NCBI GenBank assembly: GCA_000404785.1
Contig: ASNI01000010.1
Coordinates: 1 to 61,515, forward strand
Length of the DNA stretch: 61,515 bases
Reading direction: 5' to 3'
DNA from: Cloacimonetes bacterium SCGC AAA252-N17
GTDB taxonomy: Bacteria; Cloacimonadota; Cloacimonadia; JGIOTU-2
The position numbers and the translations under genes are program-made. The notes below the pieces were generated by a model. That model worked only from the letters and a program-made list of their open reading frames with translations, was not told where the DNA came from and searched no databases. Each line of letters opens with the position of its first letter. Position 1 is the first letter of the stretch. This document shows, piece by piece, positions 1 to 7,876 of this stretch.

Positions 1-47
1 TAACCAAATATATCTTGTTGAATATGGTTTGAATTAGTTTTAAACAT
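1..47 (-). CDS. Start of an ORF cut by the window edge, possibly a transposase
   Basis: Only the first 15 or so codons are present, reading MFKTNSNHIQQDIFG. A ribosome binding site (AAGGA) lies 7 bases before the ATG, which makes this a credible gene start. Short N-termini of this style (MFK..., then a Gln/Asp/Phe-rich stretch) occur in IS1182-type transposases, but this is a memory-based resemblance over 15 residues and is weak. It would fit the repeat-rich accessory DNA that follows. Confidence 0.35.
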   Translation of the reverse strand, partial: MFKTNSNHIQQDIFG

Positions 48-124
48 AATTATTTCCTTAATAATTATTACTTCTATGAACACACTAATGTCTGTTGGTA
101 ATTATGTGTAAAGTAATTACTCAA

Positions 125-1222
125 TTATATTTCAAGGGTTTTTATAGTAAACTCATTAATTATTTTTTTTAATTCCTTTATATTCCGGGTAACTTCATTC
201 TTTTCTTTATTTGTTTTTAGAGTATGAGAACATTTTCCTCTATTAGCTGCTGCTCTTCTAATAATTTGAGATATTACTTCATATTTATAAAATTCATCTA
301 ATTTTAAAATATTTCCAATTATTACTTCATTCCTTGTTTTAGATTTAAGATTTGGTAATTGCTCCTTCACTATTTTAGCTTTATCTTTGTTAATTTCTCT
401 ACCAATAAACGAGACAATTAATCCCATTTCGGTTATATCAAATAAACTGACAGATGGTTCATTAAACAATGTTTCTATTGTTGACCATAAAACAATTAAT
501 GATTGTTCCGTTGTAATAGATGTTAATGATTTATTTAAGCCTTCAAAAGCATTATATAGCTTTTCATTTTTTTTAGTAATTTCATTTAATTTATAAATTT
601 GGTTAACATCAATAGGTTTAATAGCTTGTTCTGTTTCGCCAACATAATAAGAAATGCCAGTTTTGTTCTTCTCACTACAAGAAAATTTTCTAATATTCAT
701 GCCTGCACCTAATAGGTATGACATATTATTAACGAATCTCATCAAAAAAATTTTACCCTGAGATAAAGTTTTGTGTACATCATCTTCAACATTTAGTAGC
801 TTAGAAATAATTATGTCTTTAGATTTATCAATATACATTTTTAAATTCGGGTCATTATTATTTTTAAGAAATTGATTTCGAAGAAAGAATTTTCTCGCGG
901 GACCAATTAAATCAATATTGGCTATTATTTCAACTTGAGTCGTAAAATATAAATTATCTTTTAAAAACTTAACTTCTTGTAACTTTTTTTCATCGTTTAA
1001 AAAGATTACATGATTATTATTGGATTCCTGTATGAAAACAATATATTCATAAAGATTCGACTTTTCTTTAATTAATTCAATGTAATCTTGTAAGCTAAAG
1101 ACTGTTACTAATTCTTTTGAGATATTCAGCCTTTTTAAGTTAAAATACTTTAAAAATGTAAATAACTTGTTCGAATTAATTATTGAAATATCATTATCAT
1201 AAAAGAATAATTGCCTGTCCAT
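125..1222 (-). CDS. HEPN-like hypothetical protein
   Basis: A 365-residue soluble protein of unrecognised family. The C-terminal third is predicted helical and carries RGKCSH at residues 328-333, which fits the R-x4-6-H active-site motif of HEPN ribonucleases. An upstream helix contains a Trp-x-x-x-Glu pattern (LWSTIETLF) of the kind seen in ApeA/abortive-infection HEPN proteins. No signal peptide or membrane segment is visible. It stands alone on the minus strand, about 40 bases downstream of a partial dispersed repeat, in a region of unrelated single genes. A role in RNA cleavage or phage defence is inference; the HEPN assignment itself is moderate. Confidence 0.5.
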   Translation of the reverse strand: MDRQLFFYDNDISIINSNKLFTFLKYFNLKRLNISKELVTVFSLQDYIELIKEKSNLYEYIVFIQESNNNHVIFLNDEKKLQEVKFLKDNLYFTTQVEIIANIDLIGPARKFFLRNQFLKNNNDPNLKMYIDKSKDIIISKLLNVEDDVHKTLSQGKIFLMRFVNNMSYLLGAGMNIRKFSCSEKNKTGISYYVGETEQAIKPIDVNQIYKLNEITKKNEKLYNAFEGLNKSLTSITTEQSLIVLWSTIETLFNEPSVSLFDITEMGLIVSFIGREINKDKAKIVKEQLPNLKSKTRNEVIIGNILKLDEFYKYEVISQIIRRAAANRGKCSHTLKTNKEKNEVTRNIKELKKIINEFTIKTLEI

Positions 1223-1261
1223 TAATTATCTCCGTAGTGGCTATATTAATCTTAACACTCT

Positions 1262-1330
1262 AACATACATTCTACTGCTTATAACCCCAAATTTTCTTAA
1301 ATAATTAGCCTTCAACACCAATAATTCCAT
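1262..1330 (-). repeat. Partial third copy of the dispersed repeat
   Basis: This stretch matches the inner end of the repeat at 1640-2005. Both contain ACTGCTTATAA, then a C/A/T-rich stretch, TTCTTAAATAATTA, and ATCAATAATTC-like bases in the same order. Read on the minus strand it ends about 40 bases before the start codon at 1222, so it may supply that gene's upstream region. The hairpin part of the element is absent here. Confidence 0.55.
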
Positions 1331-1350
1331 TGATAACAGTCAAAAGATTG

Positions 1351-1463
1351 GTGCGAGGGAGGGGAATTGAACCCCTCACTGCGTTTCTCATGGATGAAGT
1401 AGGTAATACTTTCAAATGATAATCTCTCGTCTGGATTAGAGGTGTTCCACCAAGGCCTCGCAG
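1351..1463 (-). tRNA. tRNA-Leu-like locus, probably degenerate
   Basis: Read on the minus strand, the 3' part is a convincing tRNA end: a T-arm AGGGG-TTCAATT-CCCCT, then an acceptor strand CCCTCGC, A, and CC. It resembles bacterial leucine tRNAs. The 5' strand GCGAGGC pairs with the acceptor at six of seven positions. The middle does not fold normally: no clean D-arm or 5-bp anticodon stem with a 7-base loop was found, and the total of about 112 bases is too long for a usual leucine tRNA. GCGTTTCT just upstream is complementary to AGAAACGC inside it. A pseudo-tRNA or a tRNA with an insertion is likely; I assign no anticodon. Confidence 0.45.
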
Positions 1464-1639
1464 AAACGCCACCACACACCAAACGCATGTAAGAATTACG
1501 AATGAATTATTCATAAGCATCTCCGCTGTTTTATTTACTAAAGCCTTGAAACTTACCCCTAATCCAAACAAGATACTCACATTGACTTCAAAACCTACTT
1601 TTATATCCACGTCTATATAAATCAAAAGAATTTCCGAAA

Positions 1640-2005
1640 AACCTAACAAGTCTTATACTGCTTATAATCCAATATCTTCTTAAATAATTAATTCTCGCCA
1701 TCAATAATTCTTAATCTAAAAAATTAACATTTGACATTAAACCCACATCTATTTCCATTCAACTTCATTATAAAAACAGTCCTCAATTCAATTCTTAATC
1801 GTTTATTCAATTCCCTCTCCTCTTTGTCAAATTGTTTATTCTATCCTTCCTCATCGCACAGATAATTCAAGTCTGGACTTCTATGCTTGTCAGCGGATCA
1901 GAATGCAATCACCCTCCGACGGGATAAACCCGTCTCTACCCCAATAAGAAAGGGGTAGGTGCAGGTTCATCCTGCACCGAAATAACATATACATGGATTG
2001 GTATA
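1640..2005 (-). repeat. Dispersed hairpin-rich repeat, copy A
   Basis: About 360 bases matching copy B at 5470-5745 in order. Shared blocks include TAATC(G/A)TTTATTCAATTCC, TTTTTGTCAA-like bases, CAGCGGATCAGA, GGATAAACCCGTCTCTA, GCAGGTTCATCCTGCAC and CATGGATTGGT. Three perfect hairpins follow one another: GACGGG/CCCGTC, CTACCCC/GGGGTAG and GGTGCAGG/CCTGCACC. A fourth, imperfect one lies at 1984-2013, directly after the serpin stop codon. On the minus strand a TTGACA follows the hairpins. The element therefore reads as terminator-like hairpins followed by a possible promoter for the next minus-strand gene. Confidence 0.7.
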
Positions 2006-2018
2006 TTGTATGTTTTTA

Positions 2019-3242
2019 TTACTCTGTCGGATCAACAATTCTGCCAATAAATAAAATACTTCCTGTTTGGTTTTCACGGATCAAAAATATAAATGGGTGG
2101 TCTGCTCGAAAAATTGATATAGTTTCATGACGCCCGCCCCTTTTCATAACGACTGCTGTTGCGGCTGCAGCTTCAGTGCCTTCTTCATTAACTTCTACAT
2201 ACGCTTTGTGAACAATCTTACTTATAAATAGGTCTTTCACGCCGGTCATTCCGGAAAAATCTGTAGGTGGGAGTGAAAACGCATCAGGCATTCCCATATC
2301 ATAAAGTGTTCTGGATAATTCAAATTCGCTGATAGTTTTAAACTTTGGCATATTAACCATAACCAGACCTTCATCCATTTTCATTAACTCATCTATCCAG
2401 ACATGAACTGAATCGGCAGTTAAATGATCTTCAAATTCCAACAAACCATCATCTTCGTTTGGTAGGAATATGATCATGGATAGATCATTACCTTCATAGG
2501 GCAATTCTAATGCGCAAAACTCACCAAAACATTTATATTTAAGTCGTGTTTGTTGATACATCATGGGAACAAGTATTGTTGTGTTAGGGGAAACATGGAA
2601 GTCTCGATTAAAAGTTTTCGCTTTGTCGAATTGACTGAGCCAGTCTCCCTTAAAATAGATTGCATTACACAGAACCAATGTTGTTAACGAATTGAGCATT
2701 GGCGGTTTTATCAATTCTTTGATCTTGTCATGAGTTTTCTTTTCCACCCAGTTATTTATTTGCTTTCGTGCAGCTTCTCTCTTTGTGATAAAATCAACAA
2801 AATACAAGCCGGCGCCATAGTATTTTTTGTTCAGATCGATGAAAGAATCCAGGAATTTATAACTTTTTTGCGCCCACAGGGAGTTAGCTATACTTATTTG
2901 GACATCCCCTTTATTTTGAATGGCATTCAAATCGGACTGGAGTTTTGAAAACGCCGGATGCATACTTTCCTGCGTGAGCGGAAAATGCAAGACCTGTGCC
3001 ATTTGTTTTTCGGTTTCTCCCCGTGCACCAGCATAGGTCATGGCAAGTGCGGTTGAAATACTATAGGGTGAAAAGAATAAATTCCCCTCTTCTCCTTTGA
3101 GTTCTTGATACAAGTCAAAACAAAAATCGCTGTTCCCTTTTACAACTGTTTGCAAATCTTCATTTATATTCGCATAAGTAGAAGAAGAGAATAAGCAAAT
3201 AACTATCATAATTACTGACATGCAAATTAATTTAGTTTTCAT
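2019..3242 (-). CDS. Secreted serpin (serine protease inhibitor)
   Basis: A 407-residue serpin-fold protein with an N-terminal signal peptide (MKTKLICMSVIMIVICLFSS, cut near STYA). Family landmarks are present: FSPYSISTALAMTYAGARGET near residues 57-77, an NAIYFKGDW block, and a C-terminal HPFIFLIRENQTGSILFIGRI. The hinge EEGTEAAAATAVV has the small residues required for loop insertion, so an inhibitory serpin is expected. The reactive loop continues MKRGG; counting from the hinge puts the scissile bond at or beside Arg-Gly-Gly, which hints at a trypsin-like target. The RBS AAGGAG sits well before the ATG. The protein probably acts in the periplasm or outside the cell. Confidence 0.93.
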   Translation of the reverse strand: MKTKLICMSVIMIVICLFSSSTYANINEDLQTVVKGNSDFCFDLYQELKGEEGNLFFSPYSISTALAMTYAGARGETEKQMAQVLHFPLTQESMHPAFSKLQSDLNAIQNKGDVQISIANSLWAQKSYKFLDSFIDLNKKYYGAGLYFVDFITKREAARKQINNWVEKKTHDKIKELIKPPMLNSLTTLVLCNAIYFKGDWLSQFDKAKTFNRDFHVSPNTTILVPMMYQQTRLKYKCFGEFCALELPYEGNDLSMIIFLPNEDDGLLEFEDHLTADSVHVWIDELMKMDEGLVMVNMPKFKTISEFELSRTLYDMGMPDAFSLPPTDFSGMTGVKDLFISKIVHKAYVEVNEEGTEAAAATAVVMKRGGRHETISIFRADHPFIFLIRENQTGSILFIGRIVDPTE

Positions 3243-3260
3243 TTTACTCCTTTATTTTTT

Positions 3261-3320
3261 CGTACAACACTCAAGCATCAGCCATAAGCTTTGCCTGTCG
3301 GTTGCATGCACTTGTTAAAA
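3261..3320 (-). repeat. attC-like hairpin between two accessory genes
   Basis: The 60 bases after the acetyltransferase stop can fold like an integron attC site. AAC (minus strand) near 3314-3316 is matched by GTT near 3266-3268. Inside, GCATGCAACC (minus, 3300-3309) pairs with GGCTGATGC (3275-3283), leaving one extra G bulged out, as in attC stems. The outer stems are imperfect, and the core GTTGTAC fits GTTRRRY at six of seven positions. No integrase gene is in view, so this is a resemblance only. Confidence 0.4.
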
Positions 3321-4079
3321 TTTTATTTCATGATATGATGATACGACAACTTCTTGCGACATCTCTCTGAACCCTAAACTCTCAGCCAGCTTAACTGATG
3401 GTACATTTTTCATATCTGCCAAATAAATCGGTCGGTATCCATGAGAGAAGCACCATTCAGATGCATACTTAACAGCAGCTTTTCCATATCCTTTGTTCCT
3501 GAATTTAGTACCTGTACTTACTACAATATTTGCGCCCTGATAATCAATATCCGATATGTATGCCGAAGAGGCGATTTCATTATTTTCAAAGATCGTGAAG
3601 TACCTGCCAGCACGAACTGTTTCTACTCTTGCGTTCCATAAATACTCAGCAAATCTCTGCCCTCTACCTACGCATTGCGAAATGAATTTATCCTTGTCCG
3701 ATTCAGATAGCGTTTCGACTCGGACCCTGTTTTCCTGTTTGATTAAATCTTCTTGATCCAGTGTTGATCGCGTCATAATTCTGGTGCTATAAAGCAAAGC
3801 TGGAAGAAAATCAAAGAAAGTATCATCGATCATTCTCAGTAATTCCTCATTAACGATATTATCCGATAAGGCTTTACGCTGAGAATCGAATGCAGGAGCA
3901 AGCTTTGGAGAAATAGAGAATACCACACTTCCATCAATTACTGTTGAGATTAGATGATATGTATAGAAGAAACCAAATGGCTTGGCTCTCCTCTCACAGG
4001 GAAAGACTTGATGTTCTAATTTCAATCCTTCAGGATCGATGCCAAGGTATTTATGGTAGTATTGAGCGAACGTGATCAT
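3315..4079 (-). CDS. GNAT-family N-acetyltransferase
   Basis: 254 residues. The C-terminal half (about 125-250) is a GNAT domain. The acetyl-CoA binding loop is FRNKGYGKAAVKYASEWCF (the usual R-x-x-G-x-G/A pattern), followed by the conserved late segment NVPSVKLAESLGF. The N-terminal half is not recognised; it contains no membrane segment and may set substrate choice. The substrate is unknown. The start ATG has GAAGGA upstream. It lies between the serpin and the HExxH peptidase with no functional link to either, which fits a set of independently acquired genes. Confidence 0.85.
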   Translation of the reverse strand: MITFAQYYHKYLGIDPEGLKLEHQVFPCERRAKPFGFFYTYHLISTVIDGSVVFSISPKLAPAFDSQRKALSDNIVNEELLRMIDDTFFDFLPALLYSTRIMTRSTLDQEDLIKQENRVRVETLSESDKDKFISQCVGRGQRFAEYLWNARVETVRAGRYFTIFENNEIASSAYISDIDYQGANIVVSTGTKFRNKGYGKAAVKYASEWCFSHGYRPIYLADMKNVPSVKLAESLGFREMSQEVVVSSYHEIKF

Positions 4080-4227
4080 CGGTTCCTTCTCTCATTCTTT
4101 TAATGGAAAAGCTCACCTGCAGAAACGCAAATGCAGATAAACTATAAATTCTCCAAATAAACTTTTAAATGCCCACCAAACTGAAAGTTCCAAATCCTGT
4201 CTGTGTTTCTGTCAAGTGAAGCGGTGG

Positions 4228-5469
4228 TTAGACTGCTTGTAACAGTAATATTGATTAACATTCTTGGTTATTTTAGACTCTTAGAATATTTTATTTCTAA
4301 AGTTTTAATAAAATTGATTGACTTATCTGAAAATATTGGAGCTTTACCATCTTTTTTAGCTGCCTTGTTATATAGGTAAAAAAAAGCAAAAGGATTCCGC
4401 ACGACATTTATCAGTGGTTCTTTACCAAATTTTTCAATAATAAGATTTGCCATATAAAATCCTGTTGGATGACCTGATCTCGGAACCATCATTCTTATCT
4501 TCTCACCTAATTCCTCTTTGGTCTCTGGTTTTTCATATATTTCTGTAAATAGACTATCAAGTTTTTGAAGAAGTTTGGGTTGTTCTTTCTGCTCCTGATG
4601 GATCATCTCTGGATATTCCGTATCATATAAAAAATCACTATCTATAAATAATTGTCTTATATTTATTTGGTCGGCAATACCTTCATTTTCTATTTGATTT
4701 ATTGTCCAGATAATATCGTAGTCAGAATTTTCATAATCAGGGAATTCAAATTCTAATTTTTTGTCACGATAGAAATGAAAAAATTCATGCCCCATACCTA
4801 AAATGAGCATTCTATTTTTGGTAAAGCCGCTTCTTTCAATTTTTTTTTGAATATCCGTAGTAATTAAATCGTTAGTTATCTCAACTACATCTTCCATTGT
4901 TATTATTACTGGGGAATAGCCTCGTGATCCTAACCCCCAAATCAGAAAGGAAACTGGTGGATATTCTTTAACCTTATTTTCAGGAAGATATTTAAGTGCT
5001 TCTTCTACTGCTTTCTCAGTAAAAGGAAATTCTTTTAATTCCTGTACCTTACTTTTTATTTTATCCCTCATGTCATCAACTTTTACAAAAGTATTAAGCA
5101 TCATTTTAACTCGCCCAGAATTTTTGTCTGAGGATAATGTCTTTTCTAACTCTTTCGATTTAGAAGGCATATATGATAATTTAAGAATCTTCACAAAAGA
5201 TTTTCTGGAAATCTCACGACCAATAAGAGTTGCATAACCCGGAGTTGTGATTAAACTATCCCACTGCTCAGTTGTTGGATCTTTATCAGATTTTAATGTA
5301 TCTACTATTTCCCAGAATTGCTCTAAACTGGAAAAATCAAAGTTTGGATTTAAGTTTTCTGATATACTTTGAGATGTTGAATACAAAGAAATTCCACCAA
5401 ACGTAAAAAATACTAATATTAAAATAATTTTTTTCATTTAAATTCCTTCAATAAATACAAGCAGTCTAA
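4228..5469. mobile_element. Gene package bounded by a perfect 14-bp inverted repeat
   Basis: TTAGACTGCTTGTA at 4228-4241 is the exact reverse complement of TACAAGCAGTCTAA at 5456-5469. The 1242-base interval holds one gene, the HExxH peptidase, with only about 26 and 18 bases to spare. The bases just outside both ends read TGG, a possible 3-bp target duplication. GTTAGAC at 4227-4233 also fits the integron core GTTRRRY, but the other end reads ATTAGAC. No transposase is encoded, so the package would have to be moved in trans. Confidence 0.45.
4268..5437 (-). CDS. Exported HExxH zinc peptidase-like protein (DUF5700-like)
   Basis: 389 residues with an N-terminal signal peptide (MKKIILILVFFTFGGISLYS). 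HEFFH at residues 217-221 is a zinc-binding HExxH motif with the presumed catalytic Glu218, and NEGIAD near 251-256 supplies a downstream Glu as a likely third ligand. This is the gluzincin arrangement. The overall look is that of the poorly characterised DUF5700 putative zinc peptidases found in Bacteroidota. Location would be periplasmic or secreted; the substrate is unknown. The start has AAGGAA at good spacing. The gene sits neatly between the 14-bp inverted repeats. Confidence 0.7.
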   Translation of the reverse strand: MKKIILILVFFTFGGISLYSTSQSISENLNPNFDFSSLEQFWEIVDTLKSDKDPTTEQWDSLITTPGYATLIGREISRKSFVKILKLSYMPSKSKELEKTLSSDKNSGRVKMMLNTFVKVDDMRDKIKSKVQELKEFPFTEKAVEEALKYLPENKVKEYPPVSFLIWGLGSRGYSPVIITMEDVVEITNDLITTDIQKKIERSGFTKNRMLILGMGHEFFHFYRDKKLEFEFPDYENSDYDIIWTINQIENEGIADQINIRQLFIDSDFLYDTEYPEMIHQEQKEQPKLLQKLDSLFTEIYEKPETKEELGEKIRMMVPRSGHPTGFYMANLIIEKFGKEPLINVVRNPFAFFYLYNKAAKKDGKAPIFSDKSINFIKTLEIKYSKSLK

Positions 5470-5745
5470 TGGATATTATACTGCTTAAAATTCCATATTC
5501 TTTTTAAATAAATTTTATAACTAATACATCAATTCTTAATCATTTATTCAATTCCTTCACCTTTTTGTCAACTTGTTTATCTCACCCTCGCTCATCTCCT
5601 CGATAATTCGGCACTGGACTTCTCCGCCAGCGGATCAGAGCGCAATCGCACTCCGATGGGATAAACCCGTCTCTACACCAATGAGAAAGGGATAGGAGCA
5701 GGTTCATCCTGCACTGAAGTAATGCCAGTCATGGATTGGTCCATG
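5470..5745 (-). repeat. Dispersed hairpin-rich repeat, copy B
   Basis: Second copy of the element at 1640-2005. It keeps GGATAAACCCGTCTCTA and GCAGGTTCATCCTGCAC exactly. The first hairpin survives with a G-T pair (GATGGG/CCCGTC), while the second and third have mismatches. The far end carries a perfect 9-bp hairpin, AGTCATGGA-TTGG-TCCATGACT, near 5725-5746. A TTGACA on the minus strand near 5550-5565 precedes the peptidase gene. It lies between the glycosyltransferase stop and the peptidase start. Confidence 0.68.
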
Positions 5746-5802
5746 ACTGCTCAGTTAATGGTTTTGGATCACGTTGTTTTACTAAATAGATTCTTCGCAG
5801 AT

Positions 5803-5850
5803 GCATTCGCTACGCTCAGCACATGGTTTATACTGAGCAAAGCGAATGTG
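5803..5850. repeat. Long hairpin of REP type
   Basis: CATTCGCT pairs with AGCGAATG and, inside it, GCTCAG pairs with CTGAGC, around a loop of about 13 bases. It is followed by CTCAAGAATGACAAG. Sequences of this wording recur as interspersed palindromes in many bacteria. Here it lies downstream of the minus-strand glycosyltransferase stop and could act as a terminator or RNA stabiliser; it has no clear T-tract on that strand. Confidence 0.5.
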
Positions 5851-5936
5851 CTCAAGAATGACAAGAGAAATTAATTATCTCTCTTCGATCTTCCGTCACG
5901 CCGTAATGAAATAAAGGCGGATCGCTCTTCGAGTCC

Positions 5937-7391
5937 TCACTCTTCGCCATGAAAATTTTCAGCTTTATAGATCCTCACTACTTGTAATAATTTCGTCCCT
6001 CGAAAACGCGGTATCGAGGTAATATATTCAATATTCTCAAAACTGTTAATGATCGAGGTATTGAGCTTCTTTGATTGATCAAAAATCAGAAAATCCTTCC
6101 CGATCAAATCCTCGTCATTTCTCCACAAAGTAAATTGATGAATTCGATTTCCGAGATCAAAGCACACAAAATCGTGTTTGGAATATATAATGAGCTCGCT
6201 TGCCATCTGGTGCCTGTTTGCTGCAGGGATTAAATCGGGATAATCTTCAATTATGAGTGCTGCATCGCATCCAAGCTGTTTCCAGCCGTAAAACTGGTCG
6301 GTGGGATCATACTTAACAGGAATAATCGGCACATACACCTGAACGAGCACAATCACAAGCACAATGATAAGCAGAAACCAGTTGACCACCCAAGTAATTC
6401 TCCAGCCGACATGTACCTGCCAGCGCCGCAAATAAAGATATGTTACCATTAGCATTCCCGGGATGTAGGCAAAGGCAGCCCAGTTCGCTTCCACCTTCTT
6501 CTGCATGGACGATAAAAGGAAAAATCCAAAAAACACGATAGCGAGGAAGAAAAGTAATTTCACTTCCTTTGAATGATACTTCCACTCAGCAATTATTTTT
6601 ATCATTGCAATGATGAAAATGACAAACAAAAGTGGACCGACAATGCCTGCCTGCCCTCCGAGAAAATCGCCAAGCTTCTGCCAGTTTGGAAAAGATCCAC
6701 CAACTCCGTGTTTCAATTGAAATGAAAAAGAAAGCCATTCATGCTGTGCATTCCAGATCACCACAGGAAGAAATACAATAAAGGAAATTGCTAATGCAAT
6801 ATACGGTTTGATGCATTTCAACCATGTGCGTTCGGGCGTGAATATCAAAAACAGTAATAGTGCAGGAAAGATCAAAACTGCTACATATTTGGAAAGCAGC
6901 GCACATCCGAAAAATACTCCGGCAAGTATCCATTGAAGCCATTTTCCATTTCTGTACGCTCTGTGAAAGTGAAATATACCTGCGGTCAGGAAGAATATCA
7001 TCGGAGTGTCCGGCGTGGCAATTATCGTGCCTGCAAAAAGAAGCAGTGTCATATTGCTCATCACCAAAAAAGTAAATCCTATCTTCTCGTTGAACATCTC
7101 CTTGCCAAGAAAATAACCATACAAAGAAGTGCCAGCTCCAAGTAAGATCGGTTGCAGGTGCACTACAAATTCAGCACTCTTGAAAAATACTGAAAGGAAA
7201 CCAAAAAACCATCCTATCATCGGAGGATGATCAAAATATGAAAGTGCAAGATTCTTACCCCAGAGATAGTAATATGCTTCATCGGGAATGACATTAAGCC
7301 CGATCGTGTAAATGAGTTTGAATACGGTCAACGCACCAACGAAGATGATGGCTTTCTCGTTGTAACTCAACCTATTTTTCATCGGTTTCAC
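5937..7391 (-). CDS. PMT/ArnT-type membrane glycosyltransferase (GT39-like)
   Basis: 484 residues with about 10-12 membrane helices. The N-terminal block DEAYYYLWGKNLALSYFDHPP at about residues 36-56 is the acidic periplasmic motif typical of dolichyl/polyprenyl-phosphate-sugar dependent transferases. These enzymes move a sugar from a polyprenyl carrier to lipid A, protein or a surface polymer at the outer face of the inner membrane. The gene overlaps the upstream gtrA-like gene by 20 bases, which suggests coupled translation. GtrA proteins flip polyprenyl-linked sugars, so the pair probably decorates an envelope glycan. The acceptor is unknown. Confidence 0.85.
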   Translation of the reverse strand: MKPMKNRLSYNEKAIIFVGALTVFKLIYTIGLNVIPDEAYYYLWGKNLALSYFDHPPMIGWFFGFLSVFFKSAEFVVHLQPILLGAGTSLYGYFLGKEMFNEKIGFTFLVMSNMTLLLFAGTIIATPDTPMIFFLTAGIFHFHRAYRNGKWLQWILAGVFFGCALLSKYVAVLIFPALLLFLIFTPERTWLKCIKPYIALAISFIVFLPVVIWNAQHEWLSFSFQLKHGVGGSFPNWQKLGDFLGGQAGIVGPLLFVIFIIAMIKIIAEWKYHSKEVKLLFFLAIVFFGFFLLSSMQKKVEANWAAFAYIPGMLMVTYLYLRRWQVHVGWRITWVVNWFLLIIVLVIVLVQVYVPIIPVKYDPTDQFYGWKQLGCDAALIIEDYPDLIPAANRHQMASELIIYSKHDFVCFDLGNRIHQFTLWRNDEDLIGKDFLIFDQSKKLNTSIINSFENIEYITSIPRFRGTKLLQVVRIYKAENFHGEE

Positions 7392-7806
7392 CTTTAAAAG
7401 TCCAGAAATAGTGTATCACGTAATTTACAATTGTGATAATAACGATCGCAATGAATTTGGAGATCAGATCGTTGATCATAAATACTTCAGTGAAGAAGAT
7501 CATGAGCAGATTCTGTGCGATGCCGGTTATTATCATCGAAGAATTATATTTGAGAAGCCGTGCGGCAAAGCTGCGCTTTGTCTTTGCAGGATTATCCCGC
7601 CAGGTCCAGAAATTATTGAGTAGAAAATTATTGATAATAGAGATCTCAGTTGCTATCACTCCGGCAAAGATATAATGCAGACCTGCAATAGTAAGAAGAT
7701 ACTGCACACCGAGATTCACTACTGTGCCGCTTCCGCCAACAATGCCGAATTTGATGAAACGCTTTAAGTGATTCTTAAATAATCTTTGAAAAAATGAATT
7801 TGCCAT
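7372..7806 (-). CDS. GtrA-family membrane protein
   Basis: 144 residues with four predicted membrane helices. It starts FIKFGIVGGSGTVVNLGVQYLL and ends with a YFWTFKG-type tail, both characteristic of the GtrA/DPMS-like family. Members are thought to help translocate undecaprenyl-phosphate-linked sugars. The stop lies inside the start of the downstream PMT-type glycosyltransferase, so the two are almost surely one operon. It is divergent from birA with a 70-base gap that must hold both promoters. Confidence 0.88.
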   Translation of the reverse strand: MANSFFQRLFKNHLKRFIKFGIVGGSGTVVNLGVQYLLTIAGLHYIFAGVIATEISIINNFLLNNFWTWRDNPAKTKRSFAARLLKYNSSMIITGIAQNLLMIFFTEVFMINDLISKFIAIVIITIVNYVIHYFWTFKGETDEK

Positions 7807-7876
7807 AGTTCTAGTTTCTTAAAGCACAAAGCAGATTTTTCTTGTCCAGAAAAGAATAACATTCAATAAATGAACC

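Noticed and set aside
1305..1649. 114-residue minus-strand frame over the tRNA-like locus
   Set aside because: Its middle is a translation of the tRNA-like sequence, the start is TTG without RBS, and the rest has no recognisable protein character.
1..6000. A true integron
   Set aside because: No integrase or attI is visible and most spacers do not fit attC; only the site at 3261-3320 and one core at 4227 do, so it stays a hypothesis.
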